A stretch of DNA of 64,000 nt from Akebia trifoliata (taxonomy: Eukaryota; Streptophyta; Magnoliopsida; Ranunculales; Lardizabalaceae), in assembly GCA_017979445.1 (NCBI GenBank), contig CM030711.1, positions 2,914,001 through 2,978,000 of the forward strand, in the 5' to 3' direction. The notes beneath the pieces were generated by a model that was given only the letters and a program-made list of their open reading frames with translations, was not told where the DNA came from and did not search any database. Of this stretch, positions 1 through 9,768 are shown piece after piece (position 1 is the stretch's first letter; each line of letters starts with the position of its first letter). The position numbers and the translations under genes are program-made.

Positions 1-585
1 TATCCCTCATGGTCATCAGTTGCTTTTGTGTCCTTTTTCTAGTTGCTTGTGTGTGTGCAGACCATATTCAGTCACAAAAATCGGACTATTTCTCATCTCC
101 AGATCTAAGTTACTTCAATTTCAGTAATCTAACTTAAATGTGTACATTTTTTTTCTTGATATCATACAATCATGTTAGTATATATGCCAAAAAAACAAAC
201 AAAAACAAAGATTTGACTAGTATTTATGACTATACTTTTTTGAAGGAACGGTCATTTATTTATGACCATACTTGGTATTTATAAAATCAGAACATAACGG
301 TGTGACTTGACTATTAGAGAGACATTGGGGCCTTGTGAATAATTACAAGAATTCTTAATAGCATCGTGAATGCATCTGACACACGTGTTAAGTCAAATGG
401 TGTTGTCATGGCAGTACATATGCATATGTTTTTATTCATGCAGACATCTGTGTTCAAGCTTATCATATGTATGCTTATCAAAAATTAAAAATTAAGAAGA
501 CATTCTTTGTTCAAAACTAATCTGGAGTATTCTTGTTACATGGTAGGAGAAATAAAGTCTAATCCTGTATAAGTGTTTCATTCAG
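1..585 (+). other. Intron of the alkaline/neutral invertase gene
   Basis: The window opens inside an intron. No reading frame here matches the invertase family. The intron ends in a pyrimidine-rich tract and a TTCAG acceptor just before the exon at 586. The residues expected upstream of that exon are not found here, so the earlier exons lie outside the window. Confidence 0.75.
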
Positions 586-2387
586 GCCCTATTTTATTCA
601 GCGCTGCTTTCTGCTCGTGAAATGCTTGCTCCTGAGGATGGATCAGCTGACCTTATTCGAGCTCTGAACAATCGTCTAGTCGCACTGTCATTTCATATCA
701 GGGAATATTATTGGGTTGACATGACAAAACTCAATGAAATCTACCGCTACAAAACAGAAGAGTACTCATATGATGCAGTTAACAAGTTCAACATTTATCC
801 TGATCAGATTTCTCCTTGGCTCGTGGAATGGATGCCCAGTAAAGGAGGCTATTTAATTGGAAACTTACAGCCGGCTCATATGGATTTCCGTTTCTTCTCA
901 CTTGGGAACATGTGGTCTATAGTTAGCAGTTTGGCAACAAGAGATCAATCACATGCCATACTAGATCTCATTGAAGCCAAATGGTCAGACTTGGTGGCTG
1001 ATATGCCGTTCAAAATATGCTATCCTGCCCTTGATGGTCAGGAATGGCGAATTATCACGGGCAGTGATCCGAAGAACACGTAAAATCTCTGCTTGATGGT
1101 TATGGCATATTTGAATTTGGTACTTTCTTCGTATCTGCAATTCTCATCTTTGTTTTTATTGCAGGCCTTGGTCTTACCACAATGGAGGTTCTTGGCCAAC
1201 TTTGCTTTGGCAGGTTAGTTAATTTTTCATTCCTTCACTTATTTTTTGTTCCACTTTTGATTGATTTCACTGGCATGCACTTGTACATACTAGCAGATGG
1301 GATTGTTCATTCCCTTGATTAATGTATGTCGTAGGTTTAGCAATTGTGATAGAGACTACTCAGAGAACGTTGTCCACGGCTATTCACTTTAACTTCATCT
1401 TTGATGATTGATTTTTTCCTTAAAACTCAGAGTTTTGTTCAACACTCTCAGAGCTTATAAGAGTGGATTTGGTTTTCTTTTCTGAAATTACTTCCAGCAC
1501 TAGCTTCAATCATCATTCCATTACTATCATATGAACACCACTACTCCCCATATATAGAGTATTGAATCTGTATTTTTCTTTTCCAAAATTGCTTCTATCT
1601 GTTTGCAACCCTATTAGTTTATTTAAAGTGCTCGTGGTATTAAATATATATTGTACTGAACTTGTCACCAAATTCAGTGACTTATTAAAAAAGTTATGCT
1701 TTACTAGCAACGTTTTCCTTTATTGCCACTTAAGTTATTTTTTGAAAAAAAAAAACAATATTATGGTTTTAATTTTTTTTATCTATGTCATCATGTCATG
1801 CATTGTTTCCTGGTATTATGTCAATAGTTACACCTTTTTACCATATGTAATCGTGTGGAAACATTTTCTATATTCATGCATAAATATTCAATAATGTTGT
1901 TATTTTACTCAAAAGATATGTTGAAAATTAGAATAAATGTCTAATATATGAAATAATTTTGTTTTCCCGAACTTTTAAATTTTGCTATTTTGAATCTTCC
2001 CATGCCTACTTATTCCTGAGCCCCAACTTGGTGACTCATATTTAAGAGCTTGTTATACAGCTCACAGTGGCATGCATCAAGATGAATAGGCCAGAGATTG
2101 CAGCAAAAGCTATTGAAGTTGCAGAGAAGCGTATATCACAAGATAAGTGGCCTGAATATTATGACACTAAAAGAGCGAGATTCATTGGTAAACAGGCTTG
2201 CCTCCACCAGACATGGTCGATTGCTGGATACCTTGTGTCGAAGCTTCTCCTTGCCAACCCAGAGAAAGCAAAGATTCTGATAAATGAAGAGGATCAAGAA
2301 CTGGTTAATGCCTTCTTTTGCATGATCGATAGCAACCCAAGGAGGAAACGTTCTCGGAAACCATCAAAACAGAGCTATATAGTATGA
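586..2387 (+). CDS. Alkaline/neutral invertase, C-terminal part (GH100)
   Basis: Alkaline/neutral invertases hydrolyse sucrose to glucose and fructose in the cytosol or organelles. Three coding exons are visible: 586-1079, 1165-1213 and 2061-2387. Together they encode the last 289 residues, and their phases join cleanly. Conserved GH100 blocks can be read: [47 protein letters not shown] across the second splice, and [16 protein letters not shown]. The tail ends in [17 protein letters not shown], which resembles the organelle-targeted (alpha) group more than the cytosolic group. That subgroup call is an inference, because the N-terminal targeting region is outside the window. The family is usually 550-680 aa, so about half the protein is present. 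The gene runs tail to tail toward RPP2. No frameshift or missing residue is seen. Confidence 0.95.
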
Positions 2388-4040
2388 GCTTTATAATGGG
2401 AAGTAGTAATAAATATTGGAAATAAGGCGAAAGTAAGTGGATGCAAAATAGTTTATCATCAAGAAGTGTGATGATTGATGTGGTGGATGGGTCCTGCCAT
2501 ATTGGCTTTCTATTGTTATTTGGGTTTTATCAAATTTTTATTCTCATTCTCATTCATGGTAAAGTGTTGGAAATGAACACTTCTCCAGTGTTGTATCCTA
2601 CTCTCTAGGATGTTAGACTTAGTCGTCATGTATCACCCTATTTAATAGTTGTAAGATCATATACTGTTGTAATAGAAATTGTATGCTTTCAGTCCAATAC
2701 AAATTTAATCTGCAATATATGAGATTTGTATACTCTCTCTGCGTGATTGATGGCCAAAAATTTCATTAGATTTTTAACCTTTGAATTTAAATCGCTGAAT
2801 TGGTTGTTGAATCATGGATTTTGATAGTGATATATGATCACGCGTTAAATAGATTTAGAGGAGTACCAAACATGGTTTTAAAACTCCTTTTGACATCTTG
2901 TCCATGAACAAGACCTAGTCATCTCGGACGAGTTTTCCGATATGTTCGAGCCGTCTTGGTCTCAGACGAGATTTACTACCATGGCACCAAAGTGATCATA
3001 ATGAGGTCGAGCCCAGCCATGTTCTTAAATTATTTATCAAAAGATCTACATACTCATTTTGACAAATAAATTAATATCAAAAGGAGTATAAGGCCCTTTC
3101 CATAGATGTTTAAAAAACATGTCTAGCCAGTAATTTTAGTAAAAGACTCAGCCACTTAGGTAAGGCCCCCATAAATTTACACGTTCTGACTAAAAAGCTT
3201 ATTAGAAGTTGGTTCAAAATGATGGCCTTTCAAGATACCTAGAAAAAAAATTCCAACATAGAAATTCACACAACCTAATGTTTTTAATAGCAAATACACT
3301 TTGTGATAAATGTTTCATTTCAATCTCTTGGCCGGACCCCAAAAAAATTTTAAAAATTTCTGTCCAAACATTCTGAAAATTTGGACACCCACACCTACCT
3401 GCCCATGAAATTCTCAAAGAATGCCCCTTGAATTCCTTGAACATTTGATACCCAAAAAAAAACCAAGAAGCCCAAGATAAAGATAATAACATCATGCAGA
3501 GGGAGCTCATCGTCATCGAAAGTACGTCAATTCCTCCCTTTAACAAACAGCTAAAGCGGTGAGGGAACGTGATATTCAAAGTATTATCCCAAACATCCAG
3601 TCCAACTAGTAATCAAATTTTAAATTGATTGCAGCCTATCAAGGCTGGTGAAAGGGGAGTCACTTGATCATTGGGACAGTGTTCATGGGTTGGACGAACT
3701 ATGCGATGGACACAACGCTACAAAGCTTTGTTAAGAACCAGCAATGGTCCTCACAGCCTGAAACCAAACGGGCACTACTTAATATAACAGCCAGCCTGAT
3801 TCCATAGAGACATTCCAACAATGACTAAGTTGCCTGAAATTAAAATTCCACAAATTTCAAAATTCTGATCATTAATATATGGGAAAAGGTTTCATCTTGA
3901 CTCCACCGCTTTTCAAACTTTAAATTATTAAAAATATCAAGAGCCAAAATCGCTCTAGAGACAGGGAAAAAAGAAAAAAAACTTTAACATTTAACTAATA
4001 TCTCTAACAAGTCGTACGTAAAGATCAGCATCTGAATCCC
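2388..4040. other. Convergent intergenic region, invertase to RPP2
   Basis: About 1.65 kb separates the two stop codons. The first 300 bases are AT-rich and contain AATAAA-like signals (TAATAAAT near 2409), so they probably include the invertase 3' UTR. A repeat copy lies near 2870-2990. The rest, including 3000-4040, shows no convincing coding sequence. The RPP2 3' UTR should lie just below 4041. Confidence 0.6.
2870..2990 (+). repeat. Dispersed repeat, copy 1
   Basis: This segment starts near CATGGTTTTAAAACTC and contains GACATCTTGTCCATG and CATCTCGGACGAG. The same order of words occurs on the opposite strand at about 4590-4680, inside RPP2 intron 2. It is a dispersed, probably MITE-like repeat. 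I could not define ends or a target duplication. Confidence 0.45.
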
Positions 4041-6490
4041 TCAGTCAAAAAGAGACAAGCCCATGTCCTGCAAAGAGTTGATTGAAAAGAAGAATAAGAT
4101 TACACCAAAATGCTAACTTTCAAAAGATGGTTTAAACAAGATGAAGATAAAGATGAAATCTGCTTTTATAAAAAATAGAGGTTTTTTAAGTCCGAAGAAG
4201 GGATGTGAGACAACTGCCGAGCAAATGTGGTAAATCGGCCTTGTAGGGTATGAAATCATATGGGTATTGGATAATACAAGCAAGAATCAAATTGTTGAGT
4301 TTCCTTGACTCAGAAACATGGTTTTCATTCAGCAATGATACAGATATATACCATGTCTCAACATTCACATCATCTTGCGAGATAAACGAGATGTCTAGGA
4401 CGATATTTTTGAAAATCTCGGCTGAATCAACCGCGATTTTGATTGAAATAATTAAATTTTTGTAAGAAATTAAATATTTATCATATAACTAAAACATGGT
4501 TTTATGACTAAACACTTTCTAATCTATTTTATTTTATTAAAAAATGATAATTATTTTGGTTTAAATATATGTAAATCAATCATTATAAGCCGAGTTAAAT
4601 GGATTGTCTCATCCGAGACAACTTGGTCTCCTCCATGGACAAGACGAGACATCAAACCAAGTTTTGAAACCATGGTCAGAAAGGTAACTGGTTTGAAATA
4701 TTATGTTTGGGGAACCAGTCGGTCAGAAAGTGCTCATAGAAACATTAATATAAGTCTTAATGTGATTCCAGCAAGCAAACTTACATCGTCAGACTCCTCT
4801 TTCTCCTCCACTTTCTCTTCTTTCTTCGGTTCGGCTGCAGTAGGTGCTGCAGCACCACCACCACCGGGTGCAACCACTGCAATAGGGGCACCACCACCAG
4901 AAGGCACTGAAGCCAACTTTTCCCTTCCAGACGCAATAAGCTCTGTTATATCCTTGCCCTTTACTTGAGATAAGAATAATTCAATCCTATCGTCATCAGC
5001 ATCAGCTCCAACTGTTAATCAAAACAAATATTTTCCATTTTCATATCATAGTCAGCAAAGTCTCCAACTTATTGAAAAGATCACAATTAAATCGTGACTT
5101 TTTTCTTCACCGATTTAATAAGATACAAATTTATGAACTTTGAGATTAAATCACGAATTTGACTAGTTGATGGATCCTAACTTGGACTTATGATTGCAAT
5201 CTTTTTTATGTTTTGAACAATATAAAACTTGCCTATTGTGTGGACATGTGGATACTTGATGTGCATGCATGGATGAAATCAATAAGGGGTTGGGTAATTG
5301 ATTAGTATAGTTCAAGATGATGTTTAATGATATAACATAAGAATACCACTTGGTAGGAACAATTACACAGCCCTAGCCCTAATTTGATTTTTTCCCAAAT
5401 TTTTTCGTTTTTCCCCGATGTTACCAATTTTTTTCAATTTTTCCTCTTGTTGACTTATTCTCAAACTCCAACTTGGTGACTATGTTACCTATAGAAAATC
5501 AAAGTTCAGTGACTTGGACCGATTCAGAAACCATACTATTGGTTTCCAAAGAAGAAGATTTAGCAACCACAATTTGTGAAATAACCATCAGCTCCTTAGG
5601 AAAAAAATGATCGACGCAAATTCAAGAAATATTGGTAGTATTGCTGAGTTACAATGGTTGACACTATTTCGTGCACTAACTCACACCTGTCATACCAGAT
5701 ACTTCAAAAGTAGCGCTAAGGCCTCACAATTCGTGTTACTTAGGTCTTATACACACAACCAAGTTCAGATTTGGTAATAATTGGGCAAGGGTTAGTCAGG
5801 TTTAATTTGGATAAATATGGGCAAGTTTTGAAACAAAATGGGGGAGTTTTCGGAGATTTGTACAATCATTTTTTGGGTTTCTTATATATAAAAAAAAAAA
5901 AAAACCAACAACTTCAACCTCCCTAAGAACCCTGTCTTGTTCTTGATAACATGCCACAATACAAATGAATCCACAAAATCAGAAAATTTTGTAAATTTTG
6001 TGATCTGAAATACAAGGCCGAGAAGGGAAAACAAATTGAGAACTTGAATCAGACTTAATTCTAAATGGATCCAGTAAAACAAAACCCTAAGCTTCGCCTA
6101 AGATTGAAATGTTGCTTATTAATCCGTTTAGGTTTCAACCCATAGTTACAAAGCATAAAACAAATTCAAATTTTTTTTTTTAAATCACATTTAAATGAGA
6201 ATAAGTGGAAACATGAATCAGATTTTGTTCTATATGGTTTCAGTAATATAAAACCCTAAAATTCACCCATGCCATGATTGAACTATTGCTTATTAGTCCA
6301 CATAAGTTTCAACACATGGCTACAAAACAGGAAACTAGTTCAAATAACCCATAAAAATTTATATATAAATAGAGAAATCGAGAAGAGAGAGAGAGAGAGA
6401 ACCAGATCCCAAGACTTCCTTCAAATCATCGGCTGAAGGGTTCGAGTTCCCTCCCAACACAAGGAGCAAATACGCAGCGATAACCTTCAT
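4041..6490 (-). CDS. RPP2: 60S acidic ribosomal protein P2
   Basis: P2 pairs with P1 on P0 to form the lateral stalk of the large ribosomal subunit, which recruits and activates elongation factors. Three coding exons read on the minus strand: 6490-6403, 5011-4785 and 4067-4041. They give 113 aa plus stop, the normal P2 length. The protein starts [15 protein letters not shown], typical of eukaryotic P2. It then has the helical dimerisation region, an Ala/Gly/Pro hinge, a Lys/Glu-rich stretch and the stalk end [10 protein letters not shown]. The last exon is only 27 nt and encodes just this tail; most P proteins have GFGLFD or GFSLFD, so GLSLFD is a mild variant. Intron 1 opens with the weak donor GTTCTC. 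Intron 2 is 717 nt. The promoter contains typical ribosomal-protein elements. Confidence 0.95.
4490..4680 (-). repeat. Dispersed repeat, copy 2 (in RPP2 intron 2)
   Basis: Read on the minus strand this matches the repeat at 2870-2990: CATGGTTTCAAAAC, then TCTTGTCCATGG, then GTCTCGGATGAG. The word AACATGGTTTTA at its other edge hints at inverted ends. Related CTCGG/GAGAT words extend to about 4370. The family and exact limits are unknown. Confidence 0.45.
6020..6360. repeat. Diverged tandem duplication in RPP2 intron 1
   Basis: Two diverged copies of a unit of about 169 bp sit side by side. Both contain GAATCAGA, then ATGG..CCAGTAA or TTCAGTAA, AAAACCCTAA, ATTGCTTATTA, and GTTTCAACxCATxG in the same order. 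The rest of intron 1 (5012-6019) contains a poly(A) run near 5889-5904 and nothing coding. Confidence 0.5.
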
Positions 6491-6532
6491 TTCTGCCCAA
6501 AGAGAGAGAGGGGAGAGAGTGAGAGACCTTTC

Positions 6533-6607
6533 TAGGGTTTTGGAATTTGAAGGTAAAAAAATGTGGACTTGGTAATAAGCTATCGCACTAGTTATATAAT
6601 GTGGGCC
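6533..6607 (-). promoter_or_regulatory. RPP2: RPP2 core promoter: telo-box, TATA box, site II
   Basis: On the minus strand, upstream of the ATG at 6490, three elements lie close together. A telo-box AAACCCTA is at 6540-6533. A TATA box TTATATAA is at 6599-6592. A site II word TGGGCC is at 6602-6607, within a GGCCCGGCCCAC context. Telo-box plus site II is the known signature of plant ribosomal-protein and other growth-linked promoters. The likely transcript start is near 6565. The 5' UTR is a CT-rich tract on the coding strand (6497-6530). Confidence 0.7.
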
Positions 6608-6789
6608 GGGCCAAGAGCTATTAGACCCAATCTCTATCTGAACATCATGGGTTTGAGATTATTCGCCCTACCCAACCTTACTAGGGTCTTTGAACTCAAA
6701 TGGATTACCAATGTGAAAATCCAAATACAGCAGCAGTCCCCTAGAATCTAGATATCATGAAAAAAAAAAAAACAGACTAAATATATATA

Positions 6790-7095
6790 GGAAAGTGTTC
6801 GGAGGCCCTAAAGACAGATAAACATTTTCCAAAATAGGGGTTAGAAGTTTCGGACTAATTTTTGTGATGATGGTCTCTATGGTGAAGAGACCATCCTCGC
6901 CATAAATCAGTTCATTCTGAAACTTCTAACCCTAATTTACAAGGTGATGAATCGTCGTCCGATTTTTGTAAATCATTTTTGATGGGGTCATCATCACAAA
7001 AAATCAGGCCATTCCGAAACTTCTAACCCATGTATTGAAAAAAAAAAAATTTGTTTAGCACAATGTTTGACTCTCTTTAGGTCCGAACGCCACCC
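6790..7095. mobile_element. (TA)n-bordered inverted-repeat element 1
   Basis: The left end GGAAAGTGTTCGGA..CTAAAGA..AAACATT and the reverse complement of the right end GGGTGGCGTTCGGACCTAAAGA..AAACATT form imperfect terminal inverted repeats. The interior has nested palindromes built from a TTAGAAGTTTCGGA..GATGATGGTCTC..GAGACCATC motif. TA-rich runs border both sides. No coding capacity is seen. Confidence 0.65.
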
Positions 7096-7099
7096 ATAT

Positions 7100-7980
7100 A
7101 TGTATATAAACAATTTATTTTGAATTTGATCCGAGGTTTTTTTTTTTTCCGAGGGTGTTGATTAATTCTTGTCTAGTTTCACAACTTGATTTGATTAGAT
7201 CACCCTACATTTTTTAAATCTCATCTTCTTTACAATTCTTATCAAATTCAAATAGAAAACCATCTCTTCTTTATTTGATCCGATATATATTCTCTTCTCC
7301 TTTATTGCTAATTTTAACTTTTTTAATTTTAATTTTAATTTTCTTCATTTTTTTTTTTGTTAAATTGTTTTTTATTTTTTATTTTTTATTTTTTATTTTT
7401 ACTAGGCAAATAACTGTAACAAATTTCATAAAAAATAGCTTTCGTTTCATTAGTTTGCCATTTTTTTTTTCTACATTGGTTACCCATTTTTTGTTCTAAC
7501 TATGGTTTGCTATCAATTTAAGAGCATTGTGAAGGTGTTTTTATTTTTTCGTGTGTAAGCCAGATTGAACACATGGCTTCATGATTTTAGCACAAAACAT
7601 TAACCACCAAAACCTATGGACTACCGACCATCTACTATCACCACGTTGTTTTTTATTTTTTTTCTTCTTCTCTTTTTTGGATTTATAAATTTTGTAGAGT
7701 TTCTATTGGCACCCCAACGTATACTTATCATAACCCAAATACTTAAATTATTTATTATAAGGAAATTTCATTGGCCCACCAAATTCCTTTGAGGGAAGAC
7801 CAATTTGAGGGGAAAAAAATAAAAGATAATTTAGGGCACTCATGAATCTCTAACCCCTCTTTGTCTTCTCCAGCAATTCAATATGTCGAAAATCGATTAC
7901 GAATCTCTGGCACTTTTGTCTTCACTCTCAGTCTTTCTTCCCCTCATCCGATTTTTTTCTTATCCTTTCTCTTTCCCCCC
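7100..7980. other. T-rich intergenic stretch
   Basis: This is low-complexity sequence, including TTTTATT and TTTTAAT repeats near 7310-7400. There is no recognisable gene. The short open frames are products of base composition. Confidence 0.6.
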
Positions 7981-7983
7981 CGC

Positions 7984-7986
<3 letters not shown>

Positions 7987-8066
<80 letters not shown>
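7987..8066. repeat. Compound microsatellite (CT)n(AT)n
   Basis: A run of about 17 CT units is followed directly by about 22 AT units. It ends exactly where inverted-repeat element 2 begins. Confidence 0.95.
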
Positions 8067-8067
<1 letters not shown>

Positions 8068-8069
<2 letters not shown>

Positions 8070-8435
8070 ATTAGGATCCGTATACACATAAAGCTACAAC
8101 GTGTTTTGTCTTATATGGGCAAAAATGTTTGGAATGGGCTGATTTTTTGTGAGGATGATCTCTATGACGAGGAGATCATCCTTGCCATAAATCAGCCCAT
8201 TATGAAACTTCTAGGCTCATGTTTACAAGTTGAAAATTTTTAAACCGTCTAATTATTGTAAATCATTTTTGATGGGGTTAGAAGTTTTGGAATGGGATGA
8301 TTTTTTGCAATGATGATCCCCTCACCATGGCGATCATCCTCACAAAAAATCAGTCCATTTCGAACCTCTTTAATCATATAAGACAAAAACGTTGTAGGTT
8401 TATGAGTAGCTTTATGTGTCTATGGAACCCGACCC
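8068..8435. mobile_element. (TA)n-bordered inverted-repeat element 2
   Basis: The terminal inverted repeats are GGATTAGGATCCGTATACACATAAAGCTAC on the left, and GGGTCGGG..CCATAGACACATAAAGCTAC as the reverse complement of the right end. The interior again carries GATGATCTCTATGACGAGGAGATCATC-type palindromes shared with elements 1 and 3. An (AT)n run lies on the left and (TA)n at 8436-8449 on the right. It is non-coding. Confidence 0.65.
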
Positions 8436-8449
8436 ATATATATATATAT

Positions 8450-8758
8450 GTGAATGGTGTTCGGAGGTCTTAAAGAGAGTCAAACATTTTTCAATGTATG
8501 GGTTAGAGATTTTAGAATGGACTTATTTTTTGTGAGTATGATCTTTATGATGAGGAGATCATTATCGTCAAAAATCATCTCATTCAAAAACTTATAACAT
8601 CATCAAAAGTGATTTATAAAAATCGGACGGTCCACGATTCTTCAACTTGTAAACTAGAGTTAAAAGTTTTAGAACGAGCTGATTTTTGGCGAGAATGATC
8701 TCTTCGCCATAGAGATAATCTTCACAAAAAACCAGCCTATTCTGAAACTTCTAACCCC
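8450..8758. mobile_element. (TA)n-bordered inverted-repeat element 3
   Basis: The left end GTGTTCGGAGGTCTTAAAGA matches element 1. The interior has the same paired GATCTTTATGATGAGGAGATCAT and GAGAATGATCTCTTCG motifs. The right end stops at an internal-type motif (CTTCTAACCCC) directly before (TA)n, so it looks shortened compared with element 1. Confidence 0.55.
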
Positions 8759-8759
8759 T

Positions 8760-9560
8760 ATATATATATTATTTTTTCTGCTCCTCCTTCGATCTCTTTC
8801 TCTCCCCCACCCCCCATTTTTATTTTTCTTTTTCTTCTTTCTCTTCTCCTCCTCGTTTGATCTTTCTTTACTTTTTTTTCCCTTCTCCTTCTTCTTCTTG
8901 TCCACTTCCTCCTCCCTTTCACCATAGTCGTCAGATTAGTTAGAGGATGAGATGAGTAGCTTTTAAAAATATTTGTTATTTTATTTTTTGAGGTGCCCAT
9001 AAAAATGTGAGGGCCCCTTAAAGTATCTTGGCATGTCAATGAAGTTTCCCTTCATCGTATCCCAATTAAATACTGGTCGGTAACACACGTTATTTTTAAT
9101 GTGAATTAATCTGTTCACATAAGAACTCTCTCATCGTACTCTAATAAAATTTGTATAATATAACAAAAAATAACAATCCATTATAGATGGAACATCAACT
9201 AATGAGAATTATCGATTCCGACAACTTAATGTTGATGTTGTACTTTTCCTTCTTCTATTCTTTCGACTAAAGAGAGAAAATTTCGGACCCATTACTCTAT
9301 CCTAAATAAAGAGAATGCTACAATCACCCTATTATTAATTTTTTTTAATAAATTGAATTTATTAAATCTTTTTGAAGGCAAGTTCATTTAATCTAGTCGG
9401 GTCATGAACAGAGTCAGCTACTCAGTTCCCACACCACCTTGAAAAACGGGATACAAATCGGTTTTGTATCAACGTAAACCGAGTTATCTCCCAGGGTCGA
9501 GACCCGAGTGACGAGAGAAGACCAGAACAGTAGATTTACAAGATACGAGGGTCATTTTCG
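8760..9560. other. Intergenic region upstream of POL2
   Basis: A pyrimidine-rich tract at 8770-8900 is followed by AT-rich sequence. No gene or clear repeat is recognised. The polymerase promoter and 5' UTR must lie in the last few hundred bases before 9769. Confidence 0.5.
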
Positions 9561-9596
9561 TCAAACGATCTCAATAAATAAGAACTTGAAGAAAGC

Positions 9597-9604
9597 GCGG
9601 GAAA
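9597..9604 (-). promoter_or_regulatory. POL2A: E2F-type site upstream of POL2
   Basis: GCGGGAAA on the plus strand is TTTCCCGC on the minus strand, a match to the E2F consensus TTTSSCGC. It lies 165 nt before the polymerase epsilon start codon. E2F control at the G1/S transition is established for plant replication genes. Its use here is inferred from match and position. Confidence 0.6.
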
Positions 9605-9768
9605 ACGCAGTGGTCACAAAGGGAATCGAGCGGCAAATGTGATAGATGGTCTACGAGAGCTTCTCTCGCTTACATCACACCGACACCATCTTCTACAACA
9701 AAGGCTGTCGAGGGTTCCAATAGAGACCAGAAATCTAGAAACTCAGAAACTCGCTTGGGAATCAAACA

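Noticed and set aside
1513..1894. Overlapping frames on both strands in an invertase intron
   Set aside because: AT-rich intron sequence between two well-defined exons.
4504..4968. 154-codon open frame on the plus strand
   Set aside because: It is antisense to RPP2 exon 2. The proline-rich part is the reverse complement of the Ala/Gly hinge.
7861..8091. Open frames with Ser-Leu and Ile-Tyr repeats
   Set aside because: They are translations of the (CT)n(AT)n microsatellite.
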